Shown: piece by piece, positions 22,471 through 34,599 of the stretch
How positions within the stretch are numbered: the first letter of the stretch is position 1
Layout of the letters: each line of letters opens with the position of its first letter
Assembly (NCBI GenBank): GCA_907163375.1
Contig: CAJQUW010006864.1
Span: forward strand, 1-64,000
DNA length: 64,000 bases
From: Prostheceraeus crozeri
Taxonomy: Eukaryota; Platyhelminthes; Polycladida; Euryleptidae
Direction: 5' to 3'
Notes under the pieces: generated by a model
Told to the model about the DNA's origin: nothing
What the model saw: only the letters and a program-made list of their open reading frames with translations
Database searches by the model: none
Position numbers and translations under genes: made by a program

Positions 22471-22605
22471 CTCCGTGGCACTGTGGTTAAGTGCTTCTTA
22501 TTTGCCAAAAAACAGCAGCTTGGACTATAGCGATCTTTTGGTCTAGTGATCGAGGCCCCAAAAGTGTCACTGAAAGTCGGCGGGAAGGGCATCCGTTTCA
22601 CTTGC
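22471..22605 (+). repeat. tRNA-derived SINE, copy 1
   Basis: CTCCGTGGCACTGTGGTTAA is an A-box-like start and GATCGAGGCCCC is a B-box-like segment about 75 bp on. These are followed by GTGTCACTGAAAGTCGGCGG and GAAGGGCATCCG. The same order occurs at 39682-39777. An extra ~30 bases, TTATTTGCCAAAAAACAGCA and following, lie between the two boxes here. Internal RNA polymerase III boxes mark a tRNA-derived SINE head; the body's GGGAAGGGCATCCG recalls RTE-type LINE tails. Confidence 0.7.
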
Positions 22606-22689
22606 CATCGCTTCATCTAAAGCCCATCTTATGCATGTGAGACCCACTCTGCCAATTTCATAGTAAATTACGCTGAATTAATGGCGAAT

Positions 22690-25600
22690 TGAATTAATCC
22701 CAAAATACTGAAATAGCGATGAGATTTTGGTTTCTGGAAACACGCAACTTTAAGCTGATTAATCAAGCTATAGTCAATCGCTGGCTAATCAATCTTATTG
22801 CTTAACTTTTACGGAGAAGATCATCAAATTGTTTCTTTTATCAGATGGTTTCAAGAGAAATGAATGATCGAACCTGCCCACTTCGTGTCTCTAGGATAGT
22901 TGATTGAATGTCTATTAATCCACAGACGCCTTCTTCGATGCCATGATTCTGAAGCTTCATATATCTGACAGCGAATATAAGGCATCACAACAGCAATAAA
23001 AGAATTTCTGAAAATAGAAATAGCCTCTATCTTATGGAGGGTGGAGTACATTAAGAAGCGGCCCTGCTGGAAAAATTGAAAGTTGGTGAACACTAATGAA
23101 ACGAAGTAATTAAATTTGCAAGCAATTCCGACCATTGCCGGCAAAATTACATCCCTACTTATTATAACATTCAACTCCTTAAAAGTTGATGATACGTTGT
23201 CGAAGGCATGAATTATTTAAATGAAGCGATTTACGCGATTATAGATTCAAGAATTTCAAGAGACGACGACGTCAATTCAACAACGCAGCATTTACTCTCC
23301 ATTACGACCGGATAGAAATTCTAGGTATTAGAAGTGTTATCTCGACTTACTTTCGTTTTATCTCTGCAACATAAAGTGAATCGGTTGACTGGAGGCAATC
23401 ATGCCGTGCCAGATGGAATTTGACAAAAAGAATTTAGTGATGAGAGGATAAGAACTTATTTGAATAACCAAAAATACATTTTTCAATGATGTTTTTGAAG
23501 TTAACGGTTAACAAAAGCTTTAAAGTTAACGTCTTTCATAACCCAATTCCTTTCAAGGGTTGAATTGACAGACTTTCACACTGTAGATGATGGACATCAC
23601 ACATTCATCGAAACACCATTTCGAAATCTATCATTAAGTGTTCAACGAACAGCAATTCATTAAGTCATAAATTAAATGGTGTTTAAATTATTGTACTCAG
23701 TGTAACATAAAACAGCGAATTATTTGGTCATTAAATAGACAATTGAAAATGTAAAGTATTCTTGTCAAACAATCACATGTATTATATAACGAAGATAGAA
23801 ATTCTTCCTCATGTTCAAAGCTGAATTGAATTTCAAAGTCTGAAATATGCCCTGCCCACCTTTCAATGTCTTAAGTTTCTGAAATGGTTAATGTTGTTAT
23901 TATCATTATTCCTGTTGAAAGAAAGATCATCGCTAAATCACGTTGAGATCAATCCTACGAAGTCCTATAAATAATAGTATAGCATATAGTACATTGTATG
24001 TACGTCGCACATGTGCTTCGACGGCTTTTAGCTTTCTTTCACTGGGTGAAAAATATTAATTACTCGACCGAGAAGAAAAACATACTCTCAAAATCATTTT
24101 TGAAACTACCATTTAAAAAATATGAGGTTTAATTGTAAAGATAAAGGCAAAAACATGCATACGGTAGCTATGATAAGAAACAGAAGCAAGGAATTGAAGA
24201 ATGCATTCCTGCGCAATTTGCGTGCAAAAGGAATAAATAACCTATATTGACACATTTCAGTGTTGAGATATAAATATTGCCTTATTTGGATATCTAAGGT
24301 TTCAAGTGCCCTGGAACCAAACTTGAACGAACTTCACTCAATTCCTCTACTACATTTGCAACTGCACATCTATTCATGATTTGCGACGTCTGATTTGGCT
24401 ATCTTGAATTTTCGTATTCGAAAGCTAGGGCGCCTTATGATTTTAGCGATGCTGGTTATATCTTTCGATCGATTCTACAAAAATGAGTGTACTAAATCTC
24501 ATCAATTAATAGTTGAATTAACGGTTGATTATTAGTAACCACTTGCTCCTGTTTTACTGTGTAGGCTGTCTTGGGAACAGACCCCAGCATTGCTAAAAAT
24601 GTGAAATTTTGCAGAAGGCAGAATATGAGTTATTGAGGGTTTTGTTATCAATAAAACTGCACTATGTCTCGAAAAAATTAATCAATCAATGAATCAATTC
24701 ATCCTATCAGATCTTCGAAGATTAAAAAGTCTTTCTTTGAACATCCCAGCATCATTGACCTTACATCAGAATCACAAATGAAATAATTAAGAGTACTGTT
24801 CCTTATGCTGAGATTGATATCTGCTCACACTCATAGCAGCGTAGCAAATATGCGCATACTGTATTGAGCGATGTATAAATTTTCAAGTGTTTACTTTTTT
24901 GTAGGGGTGCGCTCATTCAGAAAGCAAAACATTTTTTTAAAAAAATTAAAAAGATAAAATTTATTTTTTATTTAAAGAGAGGGACAAGCTGAAAAAAGTT
25001 TCAGAGCCACTGATGCAATGTTCCTAATGTATTTTATCATTGACAAATACATCAGATAAAAGCGATGTCAACCTTCAAACTGTCAAAATTTTGTTAAGTT
25101 TGGTTGCACTTGTTGTGGAATGTCATGTCAGTCGTATTTTGATTATCAGGATGAAAATCAATACTGGAAGACTCAAACTACCTGTCACTGTTGGCAATTA
25201 TTGCTTACAAGGATTCGCAAATTACAATGTCGAATGCTTTTGCATCCTAATTGCAATCAGATGTATTCATTTAAGGAACACTTGCACAGCCTTATTGATG
25301 CCAAACAAATAGACGCTGTTGTGCTTAATACTGCAGCTGTCTATTTCATTTCATCACTAATAAATCACAGTTCCTCCTAAGACCAATGTACAACTTTTGA
25401 CAGTTGTGCGGATCTTGCAGTTGTATATCGCAATATGAAGTTCCGCACATCAATTAACTTGCATAATAACGTTTAGAAATGAGGCTGTGGTTTTCAAAAT
25501 TTCAGGAAATTTGAGTTTTACGTCATATAGTCATCGAATTGTTATCTTAGTAGAGATGCCTACTATGCGTTTTATATGCATAGTTTGGACCTTCTTATGT

Positions 25601-26636
25601 TGATCTCAGATTTTGAATAAATACCAACAGCCGTTAATAGTTTCTAAGGGAGATTCCTGGAAAACTCCAGACATGCGTAACTACCTCCCGTTTGCTGCAA
25701 TCAACCTATCTTAGTAGATATAAATAAATTACTGATAGAACTTTAAAAAGCAAGGTGTAGTAATCTAATCTGAAACTGGACGAGGCAACAGTGGAAATGC
25801 TCTGGAGAGCTCTGCATCACTTGCACATTATAAACGCAAAAAACATTAAGTCAGAAAAACTGGCTGAACTCCATCAGGATGCGATGGAGAATGTAATTAG
25901 ACGGTGCGCGGTTTGATTAGAACATTCACTATTCACTCACGCCCTTTATATAGTAGATAAAAAATAACTGAAATTATGAGTAAAAACTTCAAATGCATTA
26001 ATCTATATTCTATGTTGTTGTGACGCAACCTCAAAATCGTTTGACAATCTTGGATCGCTATTGAGAATTTTGACAGACCAACTGTCTGCAATAAAAATCT
26101 ACCTGTTGATCGTTTGTCAAAGGCTTTCGGAAATCTTTGGTCACTCGGACTGATGTCCATGCCTCATGTTACTCTAGGACATTATGTCAGTGTGTCAGAA
26201 AACGGTGGCAACAACTCAGTTACACCACTCCCGATAAAACTCACGCTCGAGATGCAACCTAAAACTGAACTCACATATGAAAGCAGTCTATAATTTCCTA
26301 ACTATTTCACTAAAGCGCGTGTGAATTTTCCACCATATTTCCATTGTAATTTGCCTTGATGAGCCCTGTGAGCGGAACAAAAAGCTATTCCTCCGCAACT
26401 TGAAAGCCATCTCCAATCGCTATAGTTCATTTGACTATGTTACATATTAGTGCTTTTTTGCGGTTTGGCATTTTCGCTTTCAAATGATATCACACATTAT
26501 TGATCGAGTTCTTAAAAATCTGAGCTACTGACAACATTCAATCTGCAAATAATGGGTACAGATAACAACATGAAATAAATTAAGTCAAGCAATTTCAACA
26601 ACTTACTCCACAAAAATATAACATGGGTATCTTTTT
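22690..26636. other. Intronic, nothing recognised
   Basis: AT-rich intron sequence before the NEMF exon. Open frames at 25040-25380 were inspected on the plus strand and show no recognisable family. Confidence 0.5.
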
Positions 26637-26642
26637 ACTCAC

Positions 26643-26791
26643 TATGCCTCTTCAGGTAACATTTCACTTCCTCTAGCATTCCCGATTGGATACCGCTCTC
26701 TGACAAGGAACTTCACATCTTGATCTGTGTCCGTCCGTTGTCGTAGTAAATTCATGATGGTATATTCGTTGTCAGTCAGGACCAGGTTGCC
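26643..26791 (-). CDS. NEMF: NEMF internal exon (149 nt, NFACT-N domain)
   Basis: Minus strand: acceptor TGATGTGATGTTGCAG, then a 149-nt open exon, then donor GTGAGT (26637-26642). It encodes GNLVLTDNEYTIMNLLRQR, DVKFLVRERYP and ARGSEMLPEEA. Human NEMF, from memory, reads [20 protein letters not shown] ... DDVKFAVRERYPLDHAR, and the boundary before GN fits the end of ELYDR. This is a highly conserved part of the NFACT-N domain, which contacts the 60S subunit and tRNA in stalled ribosomes. The exon ends with two bases of a codon, which the exon at 5802-5869 completes. Earlier exons were sought on the minus strand to 64000 without success, so the preceding intron may be longer than 37 kb. Confidence 0.9.
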
Positions 26792-26799
26792 CTGCAACA

Positions 26800-27405
26800 T
26801 CACATCAATTGATAGTTTTCTGAAGTTGACATGCCAATACGTGCGTGTATACAGTGCATGTATTGCATACAAAACATTTGTATTATATATTACGCAAATT
26901 GCATTGACAATGGATTACACGGCCGCGTAGTGCAACGCACTTTGAATACATAATCGAACTTCATACTTCGCTGTGTATCTATGATCTCACATTGATTAAC
27001 ATATTCTTTTCTCCTTAGTACTTAAAGAACAAGAGCAAACAATCATGTTTGCCACTGTCATCAACTCTACAAATGCTTCATCATAGGAAGCTTCTTTACA
27101 TCTATCAATAGCGCGTGGAGCTCTTCACTTAGGATAGAGATATTAACCTATTTACCACCTGTGTTCAAAGTGGATCACTGAGGTCCATTTCATGAGACAC
27201 AATAGGTGCCGAGATAGTAATTACTAACGAGTGAACTTTTACGCCAGAAAATTTGGGTAATTTCTTGCAACCCACTAATGCATGTAAGTGCATGTAAAAG
27301 CCAACCCTCGTGATCCCACCCCATGTTTGAGATATCAGATGGCATAAATAGAAGGGTACGAGTACAAAACCGCCTATCAGTTCAGGTAGGAGCAGAGCTG
27401 GAAAA
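26800..27405. other. Upstream NEMF intron, nothing recognised
   Basis: AT-rich sequence upstream (in gene direction) of the NEMF exon, up to the AATTCC repeat. No exon was identified. Confidence 0.5.
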
Positions 27406-27409
27406 ATTC

Positions 27410-27535
27410 CACTGAAATTTTTTAATTCCATTCCAATTCCAGAGCAGAAATTTCAATTCCAACTCCAATACCAATTCCAGTCGAAACAGTTCAATTCAAT
27501 TCCAATTCCATAATAAGATTCAATTCCGATAATTG
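27410..27535 (+). repeat. Degenerate AATTCC repeat, left block
   Basis: Repeated AATTCCAATTCC/CAATTCCA units interrupted by short variants. A block of the same unit in the same orientation lies at 30868-30935, with a Tc1 element and about 1 kb of other sequence between them. Confidence 0.8.
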
Positions 27536-28003
27536 CATGTCGCGTATAGTGTCTTATGTTAATGTATCTAACGTTAGTTCGTTTCAATTCAACCCATGTG
27601 CCCTTATCCTATCCTCGTTCCTGTGTGCCGTTCCCTACGTCGTTCCTATGTGCGTTCTCATGTTCATAGTTCATATTTCTTGTGTACATGTAATGTTAAT
27701 GTATTTTATTCTAATGTCTCGAATGTTTATAATAAGGTGCTGTACAGAATTGTACTTTGAAATACTTGTATCTAATTATATTTTTTCATCTCAGATTTCA
27801 CTTAAATGCATTTTTGTGTATCTCTATGAATATAAACAAAGGAATACCCCATATATTGTTGCGAGCAAAATAATCGGAACACTGAAAACAAATGAAGGAA
27901 AAGCTATCAATATTCTATTATACCTGCCACTAAATTTACAAAATGCAATTTTTCAATTATACGAGTACAGTATTGTCTCTTCTAACATCTAAAAAAGTTC
28001 ACA

Positions 28004-28591
28004 TCAGTACTTAATGTGACCTCCCTTCACACTAATCAAATGTTTAATACGGTTAGGCATGCTCTCAATCAGTTTTCTACACATTTCATTCAATTGGCCA
28101 TGAATTTCTGAATCTCGAACGCAGATCTCCAGTATCTTATTAATCAATGACTGTTTTGAAGTTGATGTTTCTTGGGAGATTTTCTGTTTCATAAACCCCC
28201 AAACAGTCTCGATTGGATTCATGTCAGGGCTGTTTGAGGGCCATGCCTTTACATGTTTTGAATTTTCATCGAACACTGCCTTTGTCATTCTTGAAGTGTG
28301 ACAGGGGGCGTTGGCTTGCATAAATATCCACAAGTTTCCTTGATACCACTCCGTTGCCTGGGGTATAAGCCGGTTTCCGATCACTCCGATATACTGACGT
28401 GAGTCAATTGACCCTTCGACAATATGGATCTTCCCGAAACCACGTGAGCTCATGCATCCCCAGATCATGACTTTCTGTGGGCGCTTGACTCTTTGTGCAA
28501 TATGAGCATCTCCGATCGGCTCGGATCCACGGCGAACAAGTCTCGGTTGCGCTAATTGCACCTCGAAGGACGATTCGCCACTGAAGATAAC
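28004..28591 (-). pseudogene. Tc1 transposase, exon 2 (catalytically dead)
   Basis: Reads VIFSGESSFE, KVMIWGCMSS, FMQANAPCHTSR and WPSNSPDMNPIETVWGFMK, the DD34E core. The first Asp (usual SDES) is Gly and the second (usual QDNAPCH) is Ala, while the final Glu remains, so the enzyme cannot cut DNA. It starts after the acceptor TTTATTTCAG. The sister copy at 43742-44302 keeps all three residues. Confidence 0.85.
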
Positions 28592-28721
28592 CTGAAATAA
28601 ATTTATTTTGGTTAGATCATTTATTTTTATAGAATATCGTTGCTTAGTAATGGACTAATCTGATTAAGTTAAGGATTAATAGGCCTATTTATTTTTCTTC
28701 GGCATTTGCTTATCAACCTAC
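28592..28721 (-). other. Intron in the Tc1 transposase gene (130 bp)
   Basis: Minus strand: exon 1 ends DWSK, then the donor GTAGGT, with the acceptor AATTTATTTCAG before VIFSGESS. The related element at 43674-43741 has an intron at exactly the same place, so it is an ancestral feature of this family. Confidence 0.8.
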
Positions 28722-29154
28722 CTTACTCCAATCTTCTGATGTCCACTTTTCACGTTCTTTCGCCCATTTGTACCGTTTTTCTTTCATCTTCTTGGTGAGG
28801 AGGGGTTTCTTGACCGCTTTAACTGCCTTCCGACCGCCCTCCAGGAGTTGACGTCGAATTGTATGGACAGAGGGACCGGTATTAGTATCCCTTTTTAAGT
28901 CGACGGCAGTTAAGTCTGGGATTTCTTTGACTTCTTCTCAACAGCATTCTGTCAAACTGAATTGACGATTTCTTCTTTCTGCCACATCTGCCTTTTCGAA
29001 GTGTTGTTAATCTCCCAGTCGACTTGAAATGATGAATAATTCGATGCACACTTGTTAGCGGTATTTTCGTACGACGTGATATTTCTCGCATTGACAATGC
29101 AGCTCCAGAGTAGAGAGTTAACACCTTCGTCCGATCCTCAATGTTGTAATCCAT
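28722..29154 (-). pseudogene. Tc1 transposase, exon 1
   Basis: Begins MDYNIEDRTKVLTLYSGAAL, a helix-turn-helix (SMREISRRTKIPLTSVHRII) and a basic GRCGRKKKS hook, then continues in another frame with AVDLKRDTNTGPSVHTIRRQ, and ends KWTSEDWSK at the intron. One frameshift near 28930 separates the halves. Together with exon 2 this gives the full order of a Tc1 transposase of about 340 residues. Confidence 0.8.
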
Positions 29155-29884
29155 CCAAAACACAAATCAGGCACAAAGGGATATCACTTAAGTTCGTTGC
29201 AGACCAGAAGATGTCGCCTAATGAATTGAATTCTAACAGGCAAAGTCATATCAGTTGCAGCATTACGCAATTTCAAAACCGAATGGACAGTGGAGGCTGA
29301 CGCTCGCTTCATTCAGAGATTACACAGCAAATTTCCCAAAAAATCAATCGCCCGTAGTAGCCATAAGCCACTGCTGCATGCATCATTTCAGGTCTTCATA
29401 GACTGTCTGTGAATGGCAGAATGAATCAGCAGCTAAAAAAATCTCCTGTAAGAAATTGGAGTGAATTCATATGTTGGTCTTACTCGTGGACGTGATTGAG
29501 CTGGGGTCAGATTAATGCATGACTATCGGTAATCAACGCATATTTTGTATTTTAGTTCACTGTTGACCGAAGAATCAAAACACTTATCCACATGTTCGTT
29601 TTTTCATTAGATCGCTGCAAATAATCAGAGCATAAAATTGATTTACATAGTGTTCCGATTAATTTGCTCGCATAAAAATATGGATTATTCCTTTGTTTGA
29701 ATTTATAAAGATATATAAACAGGCATTAAAGTGAAATCTAAGATGAAAAAATACAATCAGATACAAGTATATCAAAGTCCAATTCTGAACAGCACCTAAT
29801 TATAAACATTCGAGACATAAGAATAAAATTTGTTCAAAAAAAGTTAAGAAATGCAGGTGTTCCGATTAATATGCTCGCCACTGT

Positions 29885-30690
29885 ATATATTTAACCGGTC
29901 AGCCTATGCCATCTTCGTTTCGTAAACGAGATATTCAACATCTCGTGAAAAATAGAAAAGAAAATTAGCGGTCAGCAAAGAATCAAACGCTGAGAGAGAG
30001 AGAGAGATGAGATGCGAATAAATCTATTAATAAACTGACAGAAGAAAATTCAATGTGCGAATAACGTGATTGTTGAAGAAGTAGTACCAACAACTGCCTA
30101 CCAGCGAACAACAATACAGCAGCGTATACGGCAACACATCAGCCAACGCGAATGAAGATGGACGGAATATGTGACACTGATATTTATGATATTATTTTGG
30201 TATAAGTGAGTCCGATCGAATTGAAGTGAATTCAAAATTAAGAAGTGAATTGTAAGTGTTAAGTTTTTCTTTTATCGTTGCGAATCGTATCTATATAACT
30301 ATAGTCATACAAATTAATATTGTTAATTGTTGTGATTGGAAGTTGAATGATAGTTCATGTAATTGCCATTTTATTCGAATCATTGATTATTAGAATAATT
30401 TTGTTGACACTGTCTATATTGTGATTTGAACTGACAGGGTTGCTGCCCTTTAATGCAGCGCTAATTTTCCTCTTTCCAAACCAAATGTTTTTCGTGTGTA
30501 CAACAATTAAGTTATTCTCCAATTTTTGTGCTTATCCTATCAAGAACCAAATTCAGCAATTGCTTTATTTTGATTATAATTATCTTACTTGATAAATAAC
30601 TAAATAACAGATTGAACAAAGATTGTCCTTTCATTGTTTGCTTTATCGCTGAAATAACATTGTCCGGGGGGTGTAGGCCCATCGAAGTCA
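29885..30690. other. Unassigned sequence; possible solo-LTR-like segment 30170-30692
   Basis: Between the Tc1 element and the CT repeat. TGTGACACTG at 30170 and GAAGTCACA at 30692 form a TG...CA pair with a short inverted repeat 523 bp apart, and a purine-rich GAAGATGGACGGAA precedes the first. No matching target duplication is present, so a solo LTR is only possible. A (GA)n run lies at about 29992-30008. Confidence 0.25.
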
Positions 30691-30743
30691 CAATTGAGAC
30701 CCTTTATTCAACAATCGAATAAAGCTACCTCCGTCGATCTGTA

Positions 30744-30935
30744 TCTCTCTCTCTCTCTCTCTCTCCCTCAGCTCTGCGTGCAGTTAACACAACGGCTGAG
30801 TACTGTGATTTCAATTTTTGTACCAATTTATCACAGGTTTATCGAAAAAGTGGAATTGAGATTTATCAAGGTCAATTCCAATTCCAGTAGATTTAAATAT
30901 CGTTAATTCCAATTCCGACTTTTCAAACTCTGGGT
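30744..30935. repeat. (CT)n run and right AATTCC block
   Basis: CTCTCTCTCTCTCTCTCT at 30744-30767, then at 30868-30935 AATTCCAATTCC units in the same orientation as those at 27410-27535. The two AATTCC blocks look like one array split by later insertions. Confidence 0.7.
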
Positions 30936-30939
30936 AGGA

Positions 30940-33900
30940 GGGTGCCATTGAAGTACCAAGGCATGTGAGTTTTAGGAGGATGCCTGCGAGAATGGAGGGC
31001 GCCAATGAGTCCGATGAGTGTCTATGAAGTGTACGAGTCTAAGAGACTGATGAGGGTGTCTCTGGAGATGGTGAAGGCGCCTTTCACGATGCATCATGAG
31101 TGAGGAGATATTGGGTGGCAGAGCACCAATAAAAAAGTGCGTAACGTGGTATTTCCGTTTTGTTCTGTTACAGTTCTTGATTTAATGACCACTACACATA
31201 GAATTAGATAGCTTCTATAAGGAGGATGCTGAGTACTATTATTGAGGTGCAGCTTTCGATATAAGCATTTGAGTGCACAATACTAGCGTGCATCAAATGC
31301 TACAGCGCTAGGGTACAATACTTGTGTTAGTCAGTTGAAAATACATATCAGCCTATCGGATAACTCCGAAAACGTTTTTGCGTGAACTAGTTTCAACGTG
31401 TGAAGTTTAACTGATACCATTAACGTACAATCAAATTTCAAAGAAAATTTAAAATGCTCTCTTTCTCTTTCGGTAAATTATCTTTCTACGGAATAAGGGA
31501 ATCGATAAAGAAGTCTCGAGACTCAACAAGCTAAGTGAAAGAGTTAAGACAAAGTTGTCTATGAAGCTGAGCTAACGTCCAGGACGCGAATTTGTCAATA
31601 TTCACCAAGAGCTTAGCAAGAGGCCTATAGCAATGATGTCATGAATTTAGCATTTCAATAAATAGACTGACCATTTTAGAGGAAAACTTATGTTCTATTC
31701 TGCAAAAGCGAAGTTGTTTTGGAGCGGAGATTTTTCCACGATTTATTTCGAATTGAAGAAGAGTAACACGGTCTGAACTCATTTGGGTCTAAATAATTTC
31801 GATGTTCGCCATCTTTATGTGAACTTTTTAATAGCGACATTTTCTTGAAACTTTCTTGATATAGCAGCGCAACCTTTACATTCTGAATGCACAACATATG
31901 TTAAGGCATGACTTTACATAGGCATACATGTATCCACAGGCAATCACATCGTTCAGGCATGATAAGCTCAACTTATAAGATCTATGTCAAGAAATGAAAT
32001 TTAAAAAAATATGTCTTTGATAGCACGTTGTATTAGCTTGAGATTTGTAGCAAGTACCAATGTTTAGTTGAGGACTTTATTCGCCTTCACATTCAATAAA
32101 TGACATGCTATAATGAGCCCATTTCTAAGGCGAAAAGGTAGTGTATAAGTATATAACCTATATTCCTTCGCTTTGAACTTCGCTTCGCTAACATCCTTCG
32201 CTTTGAACATGACGACAGACACCATGGACAAAAGTTGAAATTATCTATGCATTAAAGAATGGACCCGCATGAAATCCATGCAATATTTTCGCCCGCATTA
32301 CCGGGTAGCTTTATATGCAATTTAACTGTTTCATGACTTTTCTCCCGCTTATCCAAAGTACATGGACTTAAGAATTTTTCCACTCTTTCCAGACTTTGCT
32401 TCATTCTTTGGCAACCTTTTTGTTAAGATGTTCTAATATGAAATATTTCAATGAAGCGTAAAATTTGACTTTTAAAGCAAAAATACTTCCGGTTAATTAT
32501 CGCGATATATCTTGTGCGATGCGATTTGTGCGCAACTTACAAAAGTACCACTAACAAGCCTATATTATACATTCTACATCTATCATTAATTGAAACCAGA
32601 GGCACAACCTCGACCTCGATTAATTTTTGGCATGATGTGTCTTCAGGGCATGAAGTCATGTAACCATACACCTTTCTCTGCAAAAACTAGACACGTGGAT
32701 TCAGCAATCATATAAGTAAGGTAAGCACAAAATTTTGATCAAATTTTAGCTAAAAAAATCCAACCACATTCTTGCAAATATTGTACATCGCAATTTGTTT
32801 CTAGCACTTGTTAGAACTTGACAGAAGACGATTTGAAGACATGTCATGCCTTCAATTATGGCACTAGAGTTAGCAGATTTCAAAAAGTCGGCGTTAACAC
32901 ACCAAACTGACACTTTGGTCGAAAACTTCAATTTCCCTTCAAATAATACGACTTTTTCTTTGATCATGTCTGCAGATCAAAGGAACTCGGTAGAAATCGG
33001 AAGGCACACTTTTCGTAGTAGAAATAGGCGAACGCAAGGAGATTCTGCCGCTCTTAAGCGTTAATTCCGCTGCCGTTACATTTAAATTTTTCCTTTACAG
33101 AAAATTCATAATTGCTTTGTGATGCCTTGTATTATATTGTTTGATATCACGATCACAAACTCTATCATTTGACCGTCTACACATACATATTAAATGGTTA
33201 TACATCTTAAATTATTATGAAACATTGCTTTTCCTGTCTAACACAATTATTACTCCTTAAACCAGGAAGTGAATAACTTAATAGGACAATTTATTAGGAA
33301 TGTAGGCTATAATTTACGTCTAGGTCCACAGACTAATTCTGACGACAAAGCTTACGCATGATTATTCTAAGTAGGATAGTTTTAATGTAGGCTCTATTAC
33401 ACTAATCACTGACAAAGCATTTTGAAAATTCTTGCTAGTACCGAAAAAGGCAAGTTGAATGTGCATGCATTTTAATGTAAGTTTATAGTAATCTAAGTGT
33501 ACAAAGCTAATGCATTTTGAATTAGCTCATTCATGTAATGCAATAAATGTTTCTGTATCATATAACCAGATTGAAAAGGAAAACTTCTGATACATTTACA
33601 GTGCAACGCACTCATATTATCTTCATGAGCACACCACACGCACACATGATCACAATATGTCTTTGACTTTGAACTCTTCTCCCATTGATTGTTACGTCGA
33701 CCGCATCGACTTTCACTACCGATTTGTTCTGTTCCTATTGCTCTCATCGAAAGAAGACTGACTGCGCTGAATAAATGACTAATGACTAAATGAATGAGGC
33801 CATCTCAGGCTGCATCATGTTTGGCATTTTGGGCGAATTAGAGATTTACGTTACCAAACATAATTTCGTTAATTTTTTGGCTCTTTCCCCATTGTTTCCT

Positions 33901-34585
33901 CCATCAAACCGTACAAAAGCAAAATAGCCGCAATGCTGATATTCCGCATATATCACTGAATAAACAAGATTCCGCCAAATACCACTAGCGGCAGAAACTC
34001 CTTGTGTTTGGTCATAGGGTATAGAACATTCTGTGAAAGTCTCATCTTCGGTCTCGTTCATGCAGAAACTAGTCCTAGCGATGGGTTTTTTAAGCATATT
34101 TCTATGCTTCTAGTATATTACTTGTTACAATCATTCCAATTTTGTGTATTTATCTAAAGGTGTAGGCCTATTCAATATTTTGTGTCCAAAGTAAGCACTT
34201 GTTGAGATTGGACGAAAGGCCTCGTGCTATTAGACAATTGCAATGAAAATTATGACTTTTTTATTTACAAAATTGTTTTGTAGTGATTTCAAATCATGCA
34301 TTGAATAATGTTTTCAGCATTTCCGTTAACAATCATCATTTTTATCTGAAATTGTTAGTATAAACCATATTTTGTTTTCATATCATATGATGTAGTAATT
34401 AGATATTTAAAACTATCATAGATTATACTGCGATTTTTAGCGTGTTGACACAATGCGATTAATAACATGATAAACAAAAAACCTTTCATGCAAGTACCCG
34501 GTATCAAAGTCAATTAATATTATATTTACTTAATTCGGGGCCGATCTCGATTAAAATCTAATCGAGGCTGCATCACTGATTGAAA
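30940..34585. other. No recognised gene
   Basis: AT-rich sequence. A minus-strand frame at 33846-34097 (83 residues, ending GYFAFVRFDGGNNGERAK) has protein-like composition but no convincing splice sites or known relatives. CCTTCGCTTTGAAC is directly repeated near 32165-32210. Confidence 0.4.
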
Positions 34586-34599
34586 ATATATGTTGATTA

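Larger units (their letters stand above)
5870..26642 (-). other. NEMF: NEMF intron, 20.8 kb
   Basis: This interval lies between two phase-matched NEMF exons. The donor (minus) is GTGAGT at 26637-26642 and the acceptor AG is at 5870-5871. The intron carries a LINE 3' end, at least one TIR element, a hAT transposase split by a mariner, and a SINE, all listed separately. The rest is AT-rich sequence without recognised genes. Confidence 0.75.
27645..29883 (-). mobile_element. Tc1-type element, decayed, with long IR/DR-style ends
   Basis: The right end is CTCGCCACTG (29883), followed by TA. About 230 bp inside it is a second copy of the terminal motif, TGTTCCGATTAATTTGCTCG (29650). The reverse complement of this whole end is found at the left (about 27690-27880), including the inner motif GAGCAAAATAATCGGAACAC. 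The ends are therefore long inverted repeats, each with two direct transposase-binding motifs, as in Sleeping-Beauty-type IR/DR elements. The outermost 40 bp on the left are too diverged to recognise. The minus strand carries the transposase gene in two exons, listed separately. Confidence 0.85.

Noticed and set aside
30170-30692. Solo LTR
   Set aside because: TG...CA bounds exist, but the flanks (GAATA versus ATTGA) do not form a target duplication, so it is kept only as a low-confidence note.
33846-34097. Exon of an unknown minus-strand gene
   Set aside because: The possible donor is GTAACG and the upstream AG lacks a pyrimidine tract; no homologue is recognised.
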